Positions 1 to 13,940 of a DNA stretch of 64,000 nucleotides are shown piece after piece. Location of the stretch: contig NC_134991.1 of NCBI RefSeq assembly GCF_050947335.1, positions 992,001 to 1,056,000 of the forward strand, written 5' to 3'. This stretch comes from Megachile rotundata (Eukaryota; Arthropoda; Insecta; Hymenoptera; Megachilidae). Every line of letters starts with the position of its first letter. The first letter of the stretch is position 1. The translations under genes and the position numbers were made by a program. Below the pieces are notes generated by a model that had not been told where the DNA came from, ran no database searches, and saw only the letters and a program-made list of their open reading frames with translations.

Positions 1-162
1 AAATTCCAAAGACCGACATCCCAAAGGCCGAAATCCCAAAGGCTGAAACTCCAAAGACCGACTTCCCAAAGATCGAAATCCCAGAGGCCGATAACCCAAA
101 GGTCGAAATCCCAAAGCCCGAAATCCAAAGGGCCGACATCCCAAACTTCGGAATCCCAAAGG

Positions 163-3100
163 CCGAAATCCAAAGGGCCGAAATCCCAAAGGCTGAAATT
201 CCAAAGGCCGAAATCTCAAAGGCCGAAATCCCAAGGCCGAAATACCAATGAATGAATTCCCAAAAGGCCGAAATCCCAAAGGATGAAATCCCAAAGTCCG
301 AAATCCCAAAGGCCGAAACCCCTAAGGCCGCAATCCCAAGGGCCGGAATCCCAAGGGTCGAAATCCCAAACGTCGAAATCCCAGAGGCCTAAATCCAAAG
401 GGCCAAAATCCCGAAGGCTGAAATTCCAAAGGCCGAAATCACAAAGGCTGAAATCCCAAAGGCCGAAATCCAAAGGGCCGAAATCCCAAAGGTTGAAATT
501 CCAAAGATCGACATACCAAAGGACGAAATCTCAAAGTCCGAAATCCCAAAGGCCGAAATCCCAAGGCCGAAATCTCAATGAATGAATTCCCAAAAGGCCG
601 AAATCCCAAAGGATGAAATCCCAAAGGCCGAAATCCCAAAGGCCGAAATACCAAAGGCCGAAACCCCAAAGGCCGCAATCCCAAGGGCCGGAATCCCAAG
701 GGTCGAAATCCCAAACGTCGAAATCCCAGAGGCCTAAATCCAAAGGGCCAAAATCCCGAAGGCTGAATTTCCAAAGGCCGAAATCACAAAGGCTGAAATC
801 CTAAGGGCCGAAATCCCAAAGGTCGAAATCCCAAAGGTCGAAATTCCAAAGGCCGACATCCCAAAGGCCGAAATCCAAAGGGCCGAAATCCCAAAGGTTG
901 AAATTCCAAAGATCGACATACCAAAGGCCGAAACCCCAAAGGTCGAAATCCCAAAGATCGACATACTAAAGGCCGAAATCCCAAAGGCCGAAATCCCAAA
1001 GGCCGAAATCCCAAAGGCCGCAATCCCAAGGGCCGGAATCCCATGGGTCGAAATCCCAAACGGCGAAATCCCAATGCCGAAATACCAATGGATGAACTCC
1101 CAAAAGGCCGAAATCCCAAAGGTCGAAATCCCAAAGGCCGAAATCCCAAAGGCCGAAATCCCAAGGCCGATATACCAATGGATGAATTCCCAAAAGGCCG
1201 AAATCCCAAAGGCTGAAATCCCAAAGACCGAAATCCCAAAGGCTGAAATTCCAAAGACCGACATCCCAAAGGCCGAAATCCCAAAGGCTGAAATTCCAAA
1301 GACCGACTTCCCAAAGTTGGAAATCCCAGAGGCAGATATCCCAAAGGCCGAAATCCCAAAGGCCGAAATCCCAAAGGCCGAAATCGCAAAGGCCGAAATC
1401 CCAAACGTCGAAATCCCAAAGGCCGAAATCCAAAGGGCCGAAATCCCAAAGGCTGAAATCCCAAAGGTCGAAATGCCAAAGGCCGAAATCCCAAAGGTCC
1501 AAATCCCAAAAGACGAAATTCCAAAGGCCGAAATCCCAAATGCCGATATCCCAAAGGCGGAAATTCCAAAGGCCGAAATCCCAAAGGATGAATTCCCAAA
1601 AGGCCGAAATCCAAAATGCCTAAATCCCAAGGGCCGAAATCCCAAAGGTAAAAATCCCAAAGGCCGAAATCCCAAATGTCGAAATGCCAAGGCCGAAATC
1701 CGAAAGGCCGAAATCCAAAGGGCCGAAATCCCAAAGGCTGAAATTCCAAAGACCGACATCCCAAAGGCCGAAATCCCAAAGGCTGAAACTCCAAAGACAG
1801 ACTTCCCAAAGGTCGAAATCCCAGAGGCCGATATCCCAAAGGTCGGAATCCCAAAGGCCGAAATCCAAAGGGCCGAAATCCCAAAGGCTGAAATTCCAAA
1901 GGCCGAAATCTCAAAGGCCGAAATCCCAAGGCCGAAATACCAATGAATGAATTCCCAAAAGGCCGAAATCCCAAAGGATGAAATCCCAAAGTCCGAAATC
2001 CCAAAGGCCGAAACCCCTAAGGCCGCAATCCCAAGGGCCGGAATCCCAAGGGTCGAAATCCCAAACGTCGAAATCCCAGAGGCCTAAATCCAAAGGGCCA
2101 AAATCCCGAAGGTTGAAATTCCAAAGGCCGAAATCACAAAGGCTGAAATCCCAAAGGCCGAAATCCAAAGGGCCGAAATCCCAAAGGTTGAAATTCCAAA
2201 GATCGACATACCAAAGGACGAAATCTCAAAGTCCGAAATCCCAAAGGCCGAAATCCCAAGGCCGAAATCTCAATGAATGAATTCCCAAAAGGCCGAAATC
2301 CCAAAGGATGAAATCCCAAAGGCCGAAATCCCAAAGGCCGAAATACCAAAGGCCGAAACCCCAAAGGCCGCAATCCCAAGGGCCGGAATCCCAAGGGTCG
2401 AAATCCCAAACGTCGAAATCCCAGAGGCCTAAATCCAAAGGGCCAAAATCCCGAAGGCTGAATTTCCAAAGGCCGAAATCACAAAGGCTGAAATCCTAAG
2501 GGCCGAAATCCCAAAGGTCGAAATCCCAAAGGTCGAAATTCCAAAGGCCGACATCCCAAAGGCCGAAATCCAAAGGGCCGAAATCCCAAAGGTTGAAATT
2601 CCAAAGATCGACATACCAAAGGCCGAAACCCCAAAGGTCGAAATCCCAAAGATCGACATACTAAAGGCCGAAATCCCAAAGGCCGAAATCCCAAAGGCCG
2701 AAATCCCAAAGGCCGCAATCCCAAGGGCCGGAATCCCATGGGTCGAAATCCCAAACGGCGAAATCCCAATGCCGAAATACCAATGGATGAACTCCCAAAA
2801 GGCCGAAATCCCAAAGGTCGAAATCCCAAAGGCCGAAATCCCAAAGGCCGAAATCCCAAGGCCGATATACCAATGGATGAATTCCCAAAAGGCCGAAATC
2901 CCAAAGGCTGAAATCCCAAAGACCGAAATCCCAAAGGCTGAAATTCCAAAGACCGACATCCCAAAGGCCGAAATCCCAAAGGCTGAAATTCCAAAGACCG
3001 ACTTCCCAAAGTTGGAAATCCCAGAGGCAGATATCCCAAAGGCCGAAATCCCAAAGGCCGAAATCCCAAAGGCCGAAATCGCAAAGGCCGAAATCCCAAA

Positions 3101-3585
3101 CGTCGAAATCCCAAAGGCCGAAATCCAAAGGGCCGAAATCCCAAAGGCTGAAATCCCAAAGGTCGAAATGCCAAAGGCCGAAATCCCAAAGGTCCAAATC
3201 CCAAAAGACGAAATTCCAAAGGCCGAAATCCCAAATGCCGATATCCCAAAGGCGGAAATTCCAAAGGCCGAAATCCCAAAGGATGAATTCCCAAAAGGCC
3301 GAAATCCAAAATGCCTAAATCCCAAGGGCCGAAATCCCAAAGGTAAAAATCCCAAAGGCCGAAATCCCAAATGTCGAAATGCCAAGGCCGAAATCCGAAA
3401 GGCCGAAATCCAAAGGGCCGAAATCCCAAAGGCTGAAATTCCAAAGACCGACATCCCAAAGGCCGAAATCCCAAAGGCTGAAACTCCAAAGACAGACTTC
3501 CCAAAGGTCGAAATCCCAGAGGCCGATATCCCAAAGGTCGGAATCCCAAAGGCCGAAATCCAAAGGGCCGAAATCCCAAACTTCG
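163..3585. repeat. 1,695-bp (113-unit) tandem duplication
   Basis: Copy 1 is about 163-1,857 and copy 2 about 1,858-3,552, with similarity running on to about 3,585. Landmarks repeat at exactly +1,695: GAATTC at 254 and 1949, the left-domain cassette ATG at 1074 and 2769, and the run AAAATGCCTAAATCCC near 1,613 and 3,308. The copies are nearly identical over their full length, so this duplication is recent compared with the divergence between neighbouring units. Upstream of 163 the match continues at +1,740 because 45 bp (three units) is missing from copy 2. Confidence 0.88.
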
Positions 3586-6500
3586 AAATCCCAACGGCCG
3601 AAATCCAAAGGGCCGAAATCCCAAAGGCTGAAATTCCAAAGGCCGAAATCTCAAAGGCCGAAATCCCAAAGGCTGATATCCCAAAGGCCGAAATCCAAAG
3701 GGCCGAAATCCCAAAGGTTGAAATTCCAAAGATCGACATACCAAAGGACGAAATCTCAAAGTCCGAAATCCCAAAGGCCGAAATCCCAAGGCCGAAATAC
3801 CAATGAATGAATTCCCAAAAGGCCGAAATCCCAAAGGATGAAATCCCAAAGGCCGAAATCCCAATGCCCGAAATCCCAAAGGCCGAAACCCCAAAGGCCG
3901 CAATCCCAAGGGCCGGAATCCCAAGGGTCGAAATCCCAAACGTCGAAATCCCAGAGGCCTAAATCCGAAGGGCCAAAATCCCGAAGGCTGAAATTCCAAA
4001 GGCCGAAATCCAAAGGGCCGAAATCCCAAAGGTTGAAATTAGAAAGATCGACGTACTAAAGGCCGAAATCCCAAAGGAAGAAATCCCAAAGCCCGAAATC
4101 CCAAAGGCTGAAATCCCAAGGGCCGACATCCCAAAGGTCGAAATTCCAAAGGCCGACATCCCAAAGGCCGAAATCCCAAAGGCCGAAACCCCAAAGGCTG
4201 AAATTCCAAAGACCGACTTCCCAAAGGCCGAAACCCCAAAGGTCGAAATCCCAAAAGCCGAAATCCAAAGGGCCGAAATCCCAAAGGTTGAAATTCCAAA
4301 GATCGACATACCAAAGGCCGAAATCCCGAAGGTTGAAATTCCAAAGATCGATATACTAAAGGCCGAAATCCCAAAGGCCGGAATCCCATGGGTCGAAATC
4401 CCAAACGGCGAAATCCCAATGCCGAAATACCAATGGATGAACTCCCAAAAGGCCGAAATCCCAAAGGTCGAAATCCCAAAGGCCGAAATCCCAAAGGCCG
4501 GAATCCCAAGGGTCGGAATCCCAAACGTCGAAATCCCAGTGGCCTAAATCCAAAGGGCCAAAATCCCGAAGGCTGAAATTCCAAAGGCCGAAATCACAAA
4601 AACCGAAATCCCAAAGACTGAAATCCCAAAGGCCGAAATCCAAAGGGCCGAAATCCCAAAGGTTGAAATTGGAAAGATCGACGTACTAAAGGCCGAAATC
4701 CCAAAGGCAGAAATCCCAAAGCCCGAAATCCCAAAGGCTGAAATCCCAAGGGCCGAAATCCCAAAGGTCGAAATCCCAAAGGCCGAAATCCCAAAGGCCG
4801 AAATCCCAAAGGCCGAAATCACAATGGCCGATATCCTAAAGCCGGAAATTCCAAAGGACGAAATCTCAAACGCCGAAATCCCAAAGGCCGAAATCCCAGA
4901 GGCCGAAATCCCAAAGGCCGAAATCCCTAAGGCCGAAATCCCGAATGTCGAAATCCCAAGAACGAAATCCCGAACGATGAATTCCCAAAAGGCCGAAATC
5001 CCAAGGGCCGAAATCCCAAGAGCCGATATCCCAAAGGCCGAAATCCCAAAGGTCCAAATCCCAACGGTCGAAATCCCAAAGGCCGATATCCCAAGGGCCC
5101 ATATCCCAAGGGCCGAAGTCCCAAGGGCCGAAATCCCAAAGGTCGAAATCTCAAAGGCCGAAATCTCAAAGGCCGAAATCCCAAATGCCGAAATCGCAAA
5201 GGCCGAAATCCAAAGCGCCGAAATCCCAAACGCTTAAATTCCAAAGACCGATATCCCAAAGGCCGAAATCACAAGGCCGAAATCCCAAAGGCCGAAATCC
5301 AAAGGGCCGAAATCCCAAAGGCTGAAATTCCAAAGACCGACATCCCAAAGGCCGAAATCCCAAAGGCTGAAACTCCAAAGACCGACTTCCCAAAGATCGA
5401 AATCCCAGAGGCCGATAACCCAAAGGTCGAAATCCCAAAGCCCGAAATCCAAAGGGCCGACATCCCAAACTTCGGAATCCCAAAGGCCGAAATCCAAAGG
5501 GCCGAAATCCCAAAGGCTGAAATTCCAAAGGCCGAAATCTCAAAGGCCGAAATCCCAAGGCCGAAATACCAATGAATGAATTCCCAAAAGGCCGAAATCC
5601 CAAAGGATGAAATCCCAAAGGCCGAAATCCCAAAGGCCGAAATCCCAAAGGCCGAAACCCCAAAGGCCGCAATCCCAAGGGCCGGAATCCCAAGGGTCGA
5701 AATCCCAAACGTCGAAATCCCAGAGGCCTAAATCCAAAGGGCCAAAATCCCGAAGGCTGAAATTCCAAAGGCCGAAATCACAAAGGCTGAAATCCCAAAG
5801 GCCGAAATCCAAAGGGCCGAAATCCCAAAGGTTGAAATTCCAAAGATCGACATACCAAAGGACGAAATCTCAAAGTCCGAAATCCCAAAGGCCGAAATCC
5901 CAAGGCCGAAATCCCAATGAATGAATTCCCAAAACGCCGAAATCCCAAAGGATGAAATCCCAAAGGCCGAAATCCCAAAGGCCGAAATACCAAAGGCCGA
6001 AACCCCAAAGGCCGCAATCCCAAGGGCCGGAATCCCAAGGGTCGAAATCCCAAACGTCGAAATCCCAGAGGCCTAAATCCAAAGGGCCAAAATCCCGAAG
6101 GCTGAATTTCCAAAGGCCGAAATCACAAAGGCTGAAATCCCAAGGGCCGAAATCCCAAAGGTCGAAATCCCAAAGGTCGAAATTCCAAAGGCCGACATCC
6201 CAAAGGCCGAAATCCCAAAGGCCGAAACCCCAAACGCTGAAATTCCAAAGACCGACTTCCCAAAGGCCGAAACCCCAAAGGTCGAAATTCCAAAAGCCGA
6301 AATCCAAAGGGCCGAAATCCCAAAGGTTGAAATTCCAAAGATCGACATACCAAAGGCCGAAATCCCGAAGGTTGAAATTCCAAAGATCGACATACTAAAG
6401 GCCGAAATCCCAAAGGCCGAAATCCCAAAGGCCGAAATCCCAAAGGCCGCAATCCCAAGGGCCGGAATCCCATGAGTCGAAATCCCAAACGGCGAAATCC

Positions 6501-8070
6501 CAATGCCGAAATACCAATGGATGAACTCCCAAAAGGCCGAAATCCCAAAGGTCGAAATCCCAAAGGCCGAAATCCCAAAGGCTGAAATCCCAAGGCCGAT
6601 ATACCAATGGATGAATTCCCAAAAGGCCGAAATCCCAAAGGATGAAATCTCAAAGGCCGAAATCCCAAAGGCTGAAATTCCAAAGACCGACATCCCAAAG
6701 GCCGAAATCCCAAAGGCTGAAATTCCAAAGACCGACTTCCCAAAGTTGGAAATCCCAGAGGCAGATATCCCAAAGGCCGAAATCCCAAAGGCCGAAATCC
6801 CAAAGGCCGAAATCGCAAAGGCCGAAATCCCAAACGTCGAAATCCCAAAGGCCGAAATCCAAAGGGCCGAAATCCCAAAGGCTGAAATCCCAAAGGTCGA
6901 AATGCCAAAGGCCGAAATCCCAAAGGTCCAAATCCCAAAAGACGAAATTCCAAAGGCCGAAATCCCAAATGCCGATATCCCAAAGGCGGAAATTCCAAAG
7001 GCCGAAATCCCAAAGGATGAATTCCCAAAAGGCCGAAATCCAAAATGCCTAAATCCCAAGGGCCGAAATCCCAAAGGTAAAAATCCCAAAGGCCGAAATC
7101 CCAAATGTCGAAATGCCAAGGCCGAAATCCGAAAGGCCGAAATCCAAAGGGCCGAAATCCCAAAGGCTGAAATTCCAAAGACCGACATCCCAAAGGCCGA
7201 AATCCCAAAGGCTGAAACTCCAAAGACAGACTTCCCAAAGGTCGAAATCCCAGAGGCCGATATCCCAAAGGTCGGAATCCCAAAGGCCGAAATCCAAAGG
7301 GCCGAAATCCCAAACTTCGAAATCCCAACGGCCGAAATCCAAAGGGCCGAAATCCCAAAGGCTGAAATTCCAAAGGCCGAAATCTCAAAGGCCGAAATCC
7401 CAAAGGCTGTAATCCCAAAGGCCGAAATCCAAAGGGCCGAAATCCCAAAGGTTGAAATTCCAAAGATCGACATACCAAAGGACGAAATCTCAAAGTCCGA
7501 AATCCCAAAGGCCGAAATCCCAAGGCCGAAATACCAATGAATGAATTCCCAAAAGGCCGAAATCCCAAAGGATGAAATCCCAAAGGCCGAAATCCCAATG
7601 CCCGAAATCCCAAAGGCCGAAACCCCAAAGGCCGCAATCCCAAGGGCCGGAATCCCAAGGGTCGAAATCCCAAACGTCGAAATCCCAGAGGCCTAAATCC
7701 GAAGGGCCAAAATCCCGAAGGCTGAAATTCCAAAGGCCGAAATCACAAAAACCGAAATCCCAAAGACTGAAATCCCAAAGGCCGAAATCCAAAGGGCCGA
7801 AATCCCAAAGGTTGAAATTAGAAAGATCGACGTACTAAAGGCCGAAATCCCAAAGGAAGAAATCCCAAAGCCCGAAATCCCAAAGGCTGAAATCCCAAGG
7901 GCCGACATCCCAAAGGTCGAAATTCCAAAGGCCGACATCCCAAAGGCCGAAATCCCAAAGGCCGAAATCCCAAAGGCCGAAACCCCAAAGGCTGAAATTC
8001 CAAAGACCGACTTCCCAAAGGCCGAAACCCCAAAGGTCGAAATCCCAAAAGCCGAAATCCAAAGGGCCGA

Positions 8071-9945
8071 AATCCCAAAGGTTGAAATTCCAAAGATCGA
8101 CATACCAAAGGCCGAAATCCCGAAGGTTGAAATTCCAAAGATCGACATACTAAAGGCCGAAATCCCAAAGGCCGGAATCCCATGGGTCGAAATCCCAAAC
8201 GGCGAAATCCCAATGCCGAAATACCAATGGATGAACTCCCAAAAGGCCGAAATCCCAAAGGTCGAAATCCCAAAGGCCGAAATCCCAAAGGCCGGAATCC
8301 CAAGGGTCGGAATCCCAAACGTCGAAATCCCAGTGGCCTAAATCCAAAGGGCCAAAATCCCGAAGGCTGAAATTCCAAAGGCCGAAATCACAAAAACCGA
8401 AATCACAAAGACTGAAATCCCAAAGGCCGAAATCCAAAGGGCCGAAATCCCAAAGGTTGAAATTAGAAAGATCGACGTACTAAAGGCCGAAATCCCAAAG
8501 GCAGAAATCCCAAAGCCCGAAATCCCAAAGGCTGAAATCCCAAGGGCCGAAATCCCAAAGGTCGAAATCCCAAAGGTCGAAATTCCAAAGGCCGACATCC
8601 CGAAGGCCGAAATCCCAAAGGCCGAAACCCCAAACGCTGAAATTCCAAAGGCCGAAACCCCAAAGGTCGAAATCCCAAAAGCCGAAATCCAAAGGGCCGA
8701 AATCCCAAAGGTTGAAATTCCAAAGATCGACATACCAAAGGCCGAAATCCCGAAGGTTGAAATTCCAAAGATCGACATACTAAAGGCCGAAATCCCAAAG
8801 GCCGAAATCCCAAAGGCCGCAATCCCAAGGGCCGGAATCCCATGGTTCGAAATCCCAAACGGCGAAATCCCAATGCCGAAGTACCAATGGATGAACTCCC
8901 AAAAGGCCGAAATCCCAAAGGTCGAAATCCCAAAGGCCGAAATCCCAAAGGCCGAAATCCCAAGGCCGATATACCAATGGATGAATTCCCAAAAGGCCGA
9001 AATCCCAAAGGTTGAAATTCCAAAGATCGACATACCAAAGGCCGAAATCCCGAAGGTTGAAATTCCAAAGATCGACATACTAAAGGCCGAAATCCCAAAG
9101 GCCGGAATCCCATGGGTCGAAATCCCAAACGGCGAAATCCCAATGCCGAAATACCAATGGATGAACTCCCAAAAGGCCGAAATCCCAAAGGTCGAAATCC
9201 CAAAGGCCGAAATCCCAAAGGCCGGAATCCCAAGGGTCGGAATCCCAAACGTCGAAATCCCAGTGGCCTAAATCCAAAGGGCCAAAATCCCGAAGGCTGA
9301 AATTCCAAAGGCCGAAATCACAAAAACCGAAATCCCAAAGACTGAAATCCCAACGGCCGAAATCCAAAGGGCCGAAATCCCAAAGGTTGAAATTAGAAAG
9401 ATCGACGTACTAAAGGCCGAAATCCCAAAGGCAGAAATCCCAAAGCCCGAAATCCCAAAGGCTGAAATCCCAAGGGCCGAAATCCCAAAGGGCGAAATCC
9501 CAAAGGTCGAAATTCCAAAGGCCGACATCCCAAAGGCCGAAATCCCAAAGGCCGAAACCCCAAACGCTGAAATTCCAAAGACCGACTTCCCAAAGGCCGA
9601 AACCCCAAAGGTCGAAATCCCAAAAGCCGAAATCCAAAGGGCCGAAATCCCAAAGGTTGAAATTCCAAAGATCGACATACCAAAGGCCGAAATCCCGAAG
9701 GTTGAAATTCCAAAGATCGACATACTAAAGGCCGAAATCCCAAAAGCCGAAATCCCAAAGGCCGCAATCCCAAGGGCCGGAATCCCATGGGTCGAAATCC
9801 CAAACGGCGAAATCCCAATGCCGAAATACCAATGGATGAACTCCCAAAAGGCCGAAATCCCAAAGGTCGAAATCCCAAAGGCCGAAATCCCAAAGGCCGA
9901 AATCCCAAGGCCGATATACCAATGGATGAATTCCCAAAAGGCCGA
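8071..9945. repeat. 930/945-bp tandem duplication
   Basis: Copy 1 is 8,071-9,000 and copy 2 is 9,001-9,945. Landmarks at 8,213, 8,150 and 8,480 recur at +930 (9,143, 9,080 and 9,410). Further on the offset becomes +945 (8,873 to 9,818), so copy 2 gained one 15-bp unit. The junction falls in the shared run GGCCGAAATCCCAAAGGTTG at about 9,000, as expected for unequal exchange between units in the same register. Confidence 0.82.
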
Positions 9946-12900
9946 AATCCCAAAGGATGAAATCTCAAAGGCCGAAATCCCAAAGGCCGAAATCCCAAAG
10001 GCCGAAATCCCAAAGGCCGCAATCCCAAGGGCCGGAATCCAAAGGGCCGAAATCCCAAAGGTTGAAATTCCAAAGATCGACATACCAAAGGCCGAAATCC
10101 CAAAGGCCGAAATCCCAAAGGCTGAAACTCCAAAGACCGACTTCCCAAAGGTCGAAGTCCCAGAGGCCGATATCCCAAAGGTCGGAATCCCAAAGCCCGA
10201 AATCCAATGGGCCGAAATCCCAAACTTCGAAATCCCAAAGGCCGAAATCTCAAAGGCCGAAATCCCAAAGGCTGAAATCCCAAAGGCCGAAATCTCAAAG
10301 TCCGAAATCCCAAAGGCTGAAATCCCAAAGACCGAAATCCCAAAGGCTGAAATTCCAAAGACCGACATCCCAAAGGCCGAAATCCCAAAGGCTGAAATTC
10401 CAAAGACCGACTTCCCAAAGTTGGAAATCCCAGAGGCAGATATCCCAAAGGCCGAAATCCCAAAGGCCGAAATCCCAAAGGCCGAAATCCCAAAGGCCGA
10501 AATCGCAAAGGCCGAAATCCCAAACGTCGAAATCCCAAAGGCCGAAATCCAAAGGGCCGAAATCCCAAAGGCTGAAATCCCAAAGGTCGAAATGCCAAAG
10601 GCCGAAATCCCAAAGGTCCAAATCCCAAAAGACGAAATTCCAAAGGCCGAAATCCCAAATGCCGATATCCCAAAGGCGGAAATTCCAAAGGCCGAAATCC
10701 CAAAGGATGAATTCCCAAAAGGCCGAAATCCAAAATGCCTAAATCCCAAGGGCCGAAATCCCAAAGGTAAAAATCCCAAAGGCCGAAATCCCAAATGTCG
10801 AAATGCCAAGGCCGAAATCCGAAAGGCCGAAATCCAAAGGGCCGAAATCCCAAAGGCTGAAATTCCAAAGACCGACATCCCAAAGGCCGAAATCCCAAAG
10901 GCTGAAACTCCAAAGACAGACTTCCCAAAGGTCGAAATCCCAGAGGCCGATATCCCAAAGGTCGGAATCCCAAAGGCCGAAATCCAAAGGGCCGAAATTC
11001 CAAACTTCGAAATCCCAACGGCCGAAATCCAAAGGGCCGAAATCCCAAAGGCTGAAATTCCAAAGGCCGAAATCTCAAAGGCCGAAATCCCAAAGGCTGA
11101 AATCTCAAAGGCCGAAATCCAAAGGGCCGAAATCCCAAAGGTTGAAATTCCAAAGATCGACATACCAAAGGACGAAATCTCAAAGTCCGAAATCCCAAAG
11201 GCCGAAATCCCAAGGCCGAAATACCAATGAATGAATTCCCAAAAGGCCGAAATCCCAAAGGATGAAATCCCAAAGGCCGAAATCCCAATGCCCGAAATCC
11301 CAAAGGCCGAAACCCCAAAGGCCGCAATCCCAAGGGCCGGAATCCCAAGGGTCGAAATCCCAAACGTCGAAATCCCAGAGGCCTAAATCCGAAGGGCCAA
11401 AATCCCGAAGGCTGAAATTCCAAAGGCCGAAATCACAAAAACCGAAATCCCAAAGACTGAAATCCCAAAGGCCGAAATCCAAAGGGCCGAAATCCCAAAG
11501 GTTGAAATTAGAAAGATCGACGTACTAAAGGCCGAAATCCCAAAGGAAGAAATCCCAAAACCCGAAATCCCAAAGGCTGAAATCCCAAGGGCCGACATCC
11601 CAAAGGTCGAAATTCCAAAGGCCGACATCCCAAAGGCCGAAATCCCAAAGGCCGAAACCCCAAAGGCTGAAATTCCAAAGACCGAATTCCCAAAGGCCGA
11701 AACCCCAAAGGTCGAAATCCCAAAAGCTGAAATCCAAAGGGCCGAAATCCCAAAGGTTGAAATTCCAAAGATCGATATACCAAAGGCCGAAATCCCGAAG
11801 GTTGAAATTCCAAAGATCGACATACTAAAGGCCGAAATCCCAAAGGCCGGAATCCCATGGGTCGAAATCCCAAACGGCGAAATCCCAATGCCGAAATACC
11901 AATGGATGAACTCCCAAAAGGCCGAAATCCCAAAGGTCGAAATCCCAAAGGCCGAAATCCCAAAGGCCGGAATCCCAAGGGTCGGAATCCCAAACGTCGA
12001 AATCCCAGTGGCCTAAATCCAAAGGGCCAAAATCCCGAAGGCTGAAATTCCAAAGGCCGAAATCACAAAAACCGAAATCACAAAGACTGAAATCCCAAAG
12101 GCCGAAATCCAAAGGGCCGAAAACCCAAAGGTTGAAATTAGAAAGATCGACGTACTAAAGGCCGAAATCCCAAAGGCAGAAATCCCAAAGCCCGAAATCC
12201 CAAAGGCTGAAATCCCAAGGGCCGAAATCCCAAAGGTCGAAATCCCAAAGGTCGAAATTCCAAAGGCCGACATCCCAAAGGCCGAAATCCCAAAGGCCGA
12301 AACCCCAAACGCTGAAATTCCAAAGACCGACTTCCCAAAGGCCGAAACCCCAAAGGTCGAAATCCCAAAAGCCGAAATCCAAAGGGCCGAAATCCCAAAG
12401 GTTGAAATTCCAAAGATCGACATACCAAAGGCCGAAATCCCGAAGGTTGAAATTGCAAAGATCGACATACTAAAGGCCGAAACCCCAAAGGCCGAAATCC
12501 CAAAGGCCGCAATCCCAAGGGCCGGAATCCCATGTGTCGAAATCCCAAACGGCGAAATCCCAATGCCGAAATACCAATGGATGAACTCCCAAAAGGCCGA
12601 AATCCCAAAGGTCGAAATCCCAAAGGCCGAAATCCCAAAGGCCGAAATCCCAAGGCCGATATACCAATGGATGAATTCCCAAAAGGCCGAAATCCCAAAG
12701 GATGAAATCTCAAAGGCCGAAATCCCAAAGGCCGAAATCCCAAAGGCCGCAATCCCAAGGGCCGGAATCCAAAGGGCCGAAATCCCAAAGGTTGAAATTC
12801 CAAAGATCGACATACCAAAGGCCGAAATCCCAAAGGCCGAAATCCCAAAGGCCGAAATCCCAAAGGCCGAAATCCCAAAGGCTGAAACTCCAAAGACCGA

Positions 12901-13940
12901 CTTCCCAAAGGTCGAAGTCCGAGAGGCCGATATCCCAAAGGTCGGAATCCCAAAGCCCGAAATCCAATGGGCCGAAATCCCAAACTTCGAAATCCCAAAG
13001 GCCGAAATCCAAAGGGCCGAAATCCCAAAGGCCGAAGTCTCAAAGGCCGAAATCCCAAAGGCTGAAATCCCAAAGGCCGAAATCTCAAAGTCCGAAATCC
13101 CAAAGGCTGAAATCCCAAAGACCGAAATCCCAAAGGCTGAAATTCCAAAGACCGACATCCCAAAGGCCGAAATCCCAAAGGCTGAAATTCCAAAGACCGA
13201 CTTCCCAAAGTTGGAAATCCCAGAGGCAGATATCCCAAAGGCCGAAATCCCAAAGGCCGAAATCCCAAAGGCCGAAATCGCAAAGGCCGAAATCCCAAAC
13301 GTCGAAATCCCAAAGGCCGAAATCCAAAGGGCCGAAATCCCAAAGGCTGAAATCCCAAAGGTCGAAATGCCAAAGGCCGAAATCCCAAAGGTCCAAATCC
13401 CAAAAGACGAAATTCCAAAGGGCGAAATCCCAAATGCCGATATCCCAAAGGCGGAAATTCCAAAGGCCGAAATCCCAAAGGATGAATTCCCAAAAGGCCG
13501 AAATCCAAAATGCCTAAATCCCAAGGGCCGAAATCCCAAAGGTAAAAATCCCAAAGGCCGAAATCCCAAATGTCGAAATGCCAAGGCCGAAATCCGAAAG
13601 GCCGAAATCCAAAGGGCCGAAATCCCAAAGGCTGAAATTCCAAAGACCGACATCCCAAAGGCCGAAATCCCAAAGGCTGAAACTCCAAAGACAGACTTCC
13701 CAAAGGTCGAAATCCCAGAGGCCGATATCCCAAAGGTCGGAATCCCAAAGGCCGAAATCCAAAGGGCCGAAATCCCAAACTTCGAAATCCCAACGGCCGA
13801 AATCCAAAGGGCCGAAATCCCAAAGGCTGAAATTCCAAAGGCCGAAATCTCAAAGGCCGAAATCCCAAAGGCTGAAATCCCAAAGGGAGAAATCCAAAAG
13901 GCCGAAATCCCAAAGGTTGAAATTCCAAAGATCGACATAC
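9001..13940. repeat. ~2,745/2,775-bp tandem duplication
   Basis: The segment about 9,001-11,165 matches about 11,746-13,940. The offset is 2,745 bp at first (9,112 to 11,857; 9,410 to 12,155; 9,818 to 12,563) and 2,775 bp after a two-unit gain (10,739 to 13,514; 10,803 to 13,578). It is nested inside the ~3.7-kb series, so the left domain records at least two rounds of duplication. The match ends where CATACCATAGG replaces CATACCAAAGG at about 13,940. Confidence 0.8.

Noticed and set aside
1074..1946. ATG-containing cassette read as a repeated gene start (MPKYQWMNSQ)
   Set aside because: There is no ribosome-binding or Kozak pattern distinct from the surrounding repeat. The ATG is embedded in a cassette with compensating indels and the frame extends upstream in repeat.
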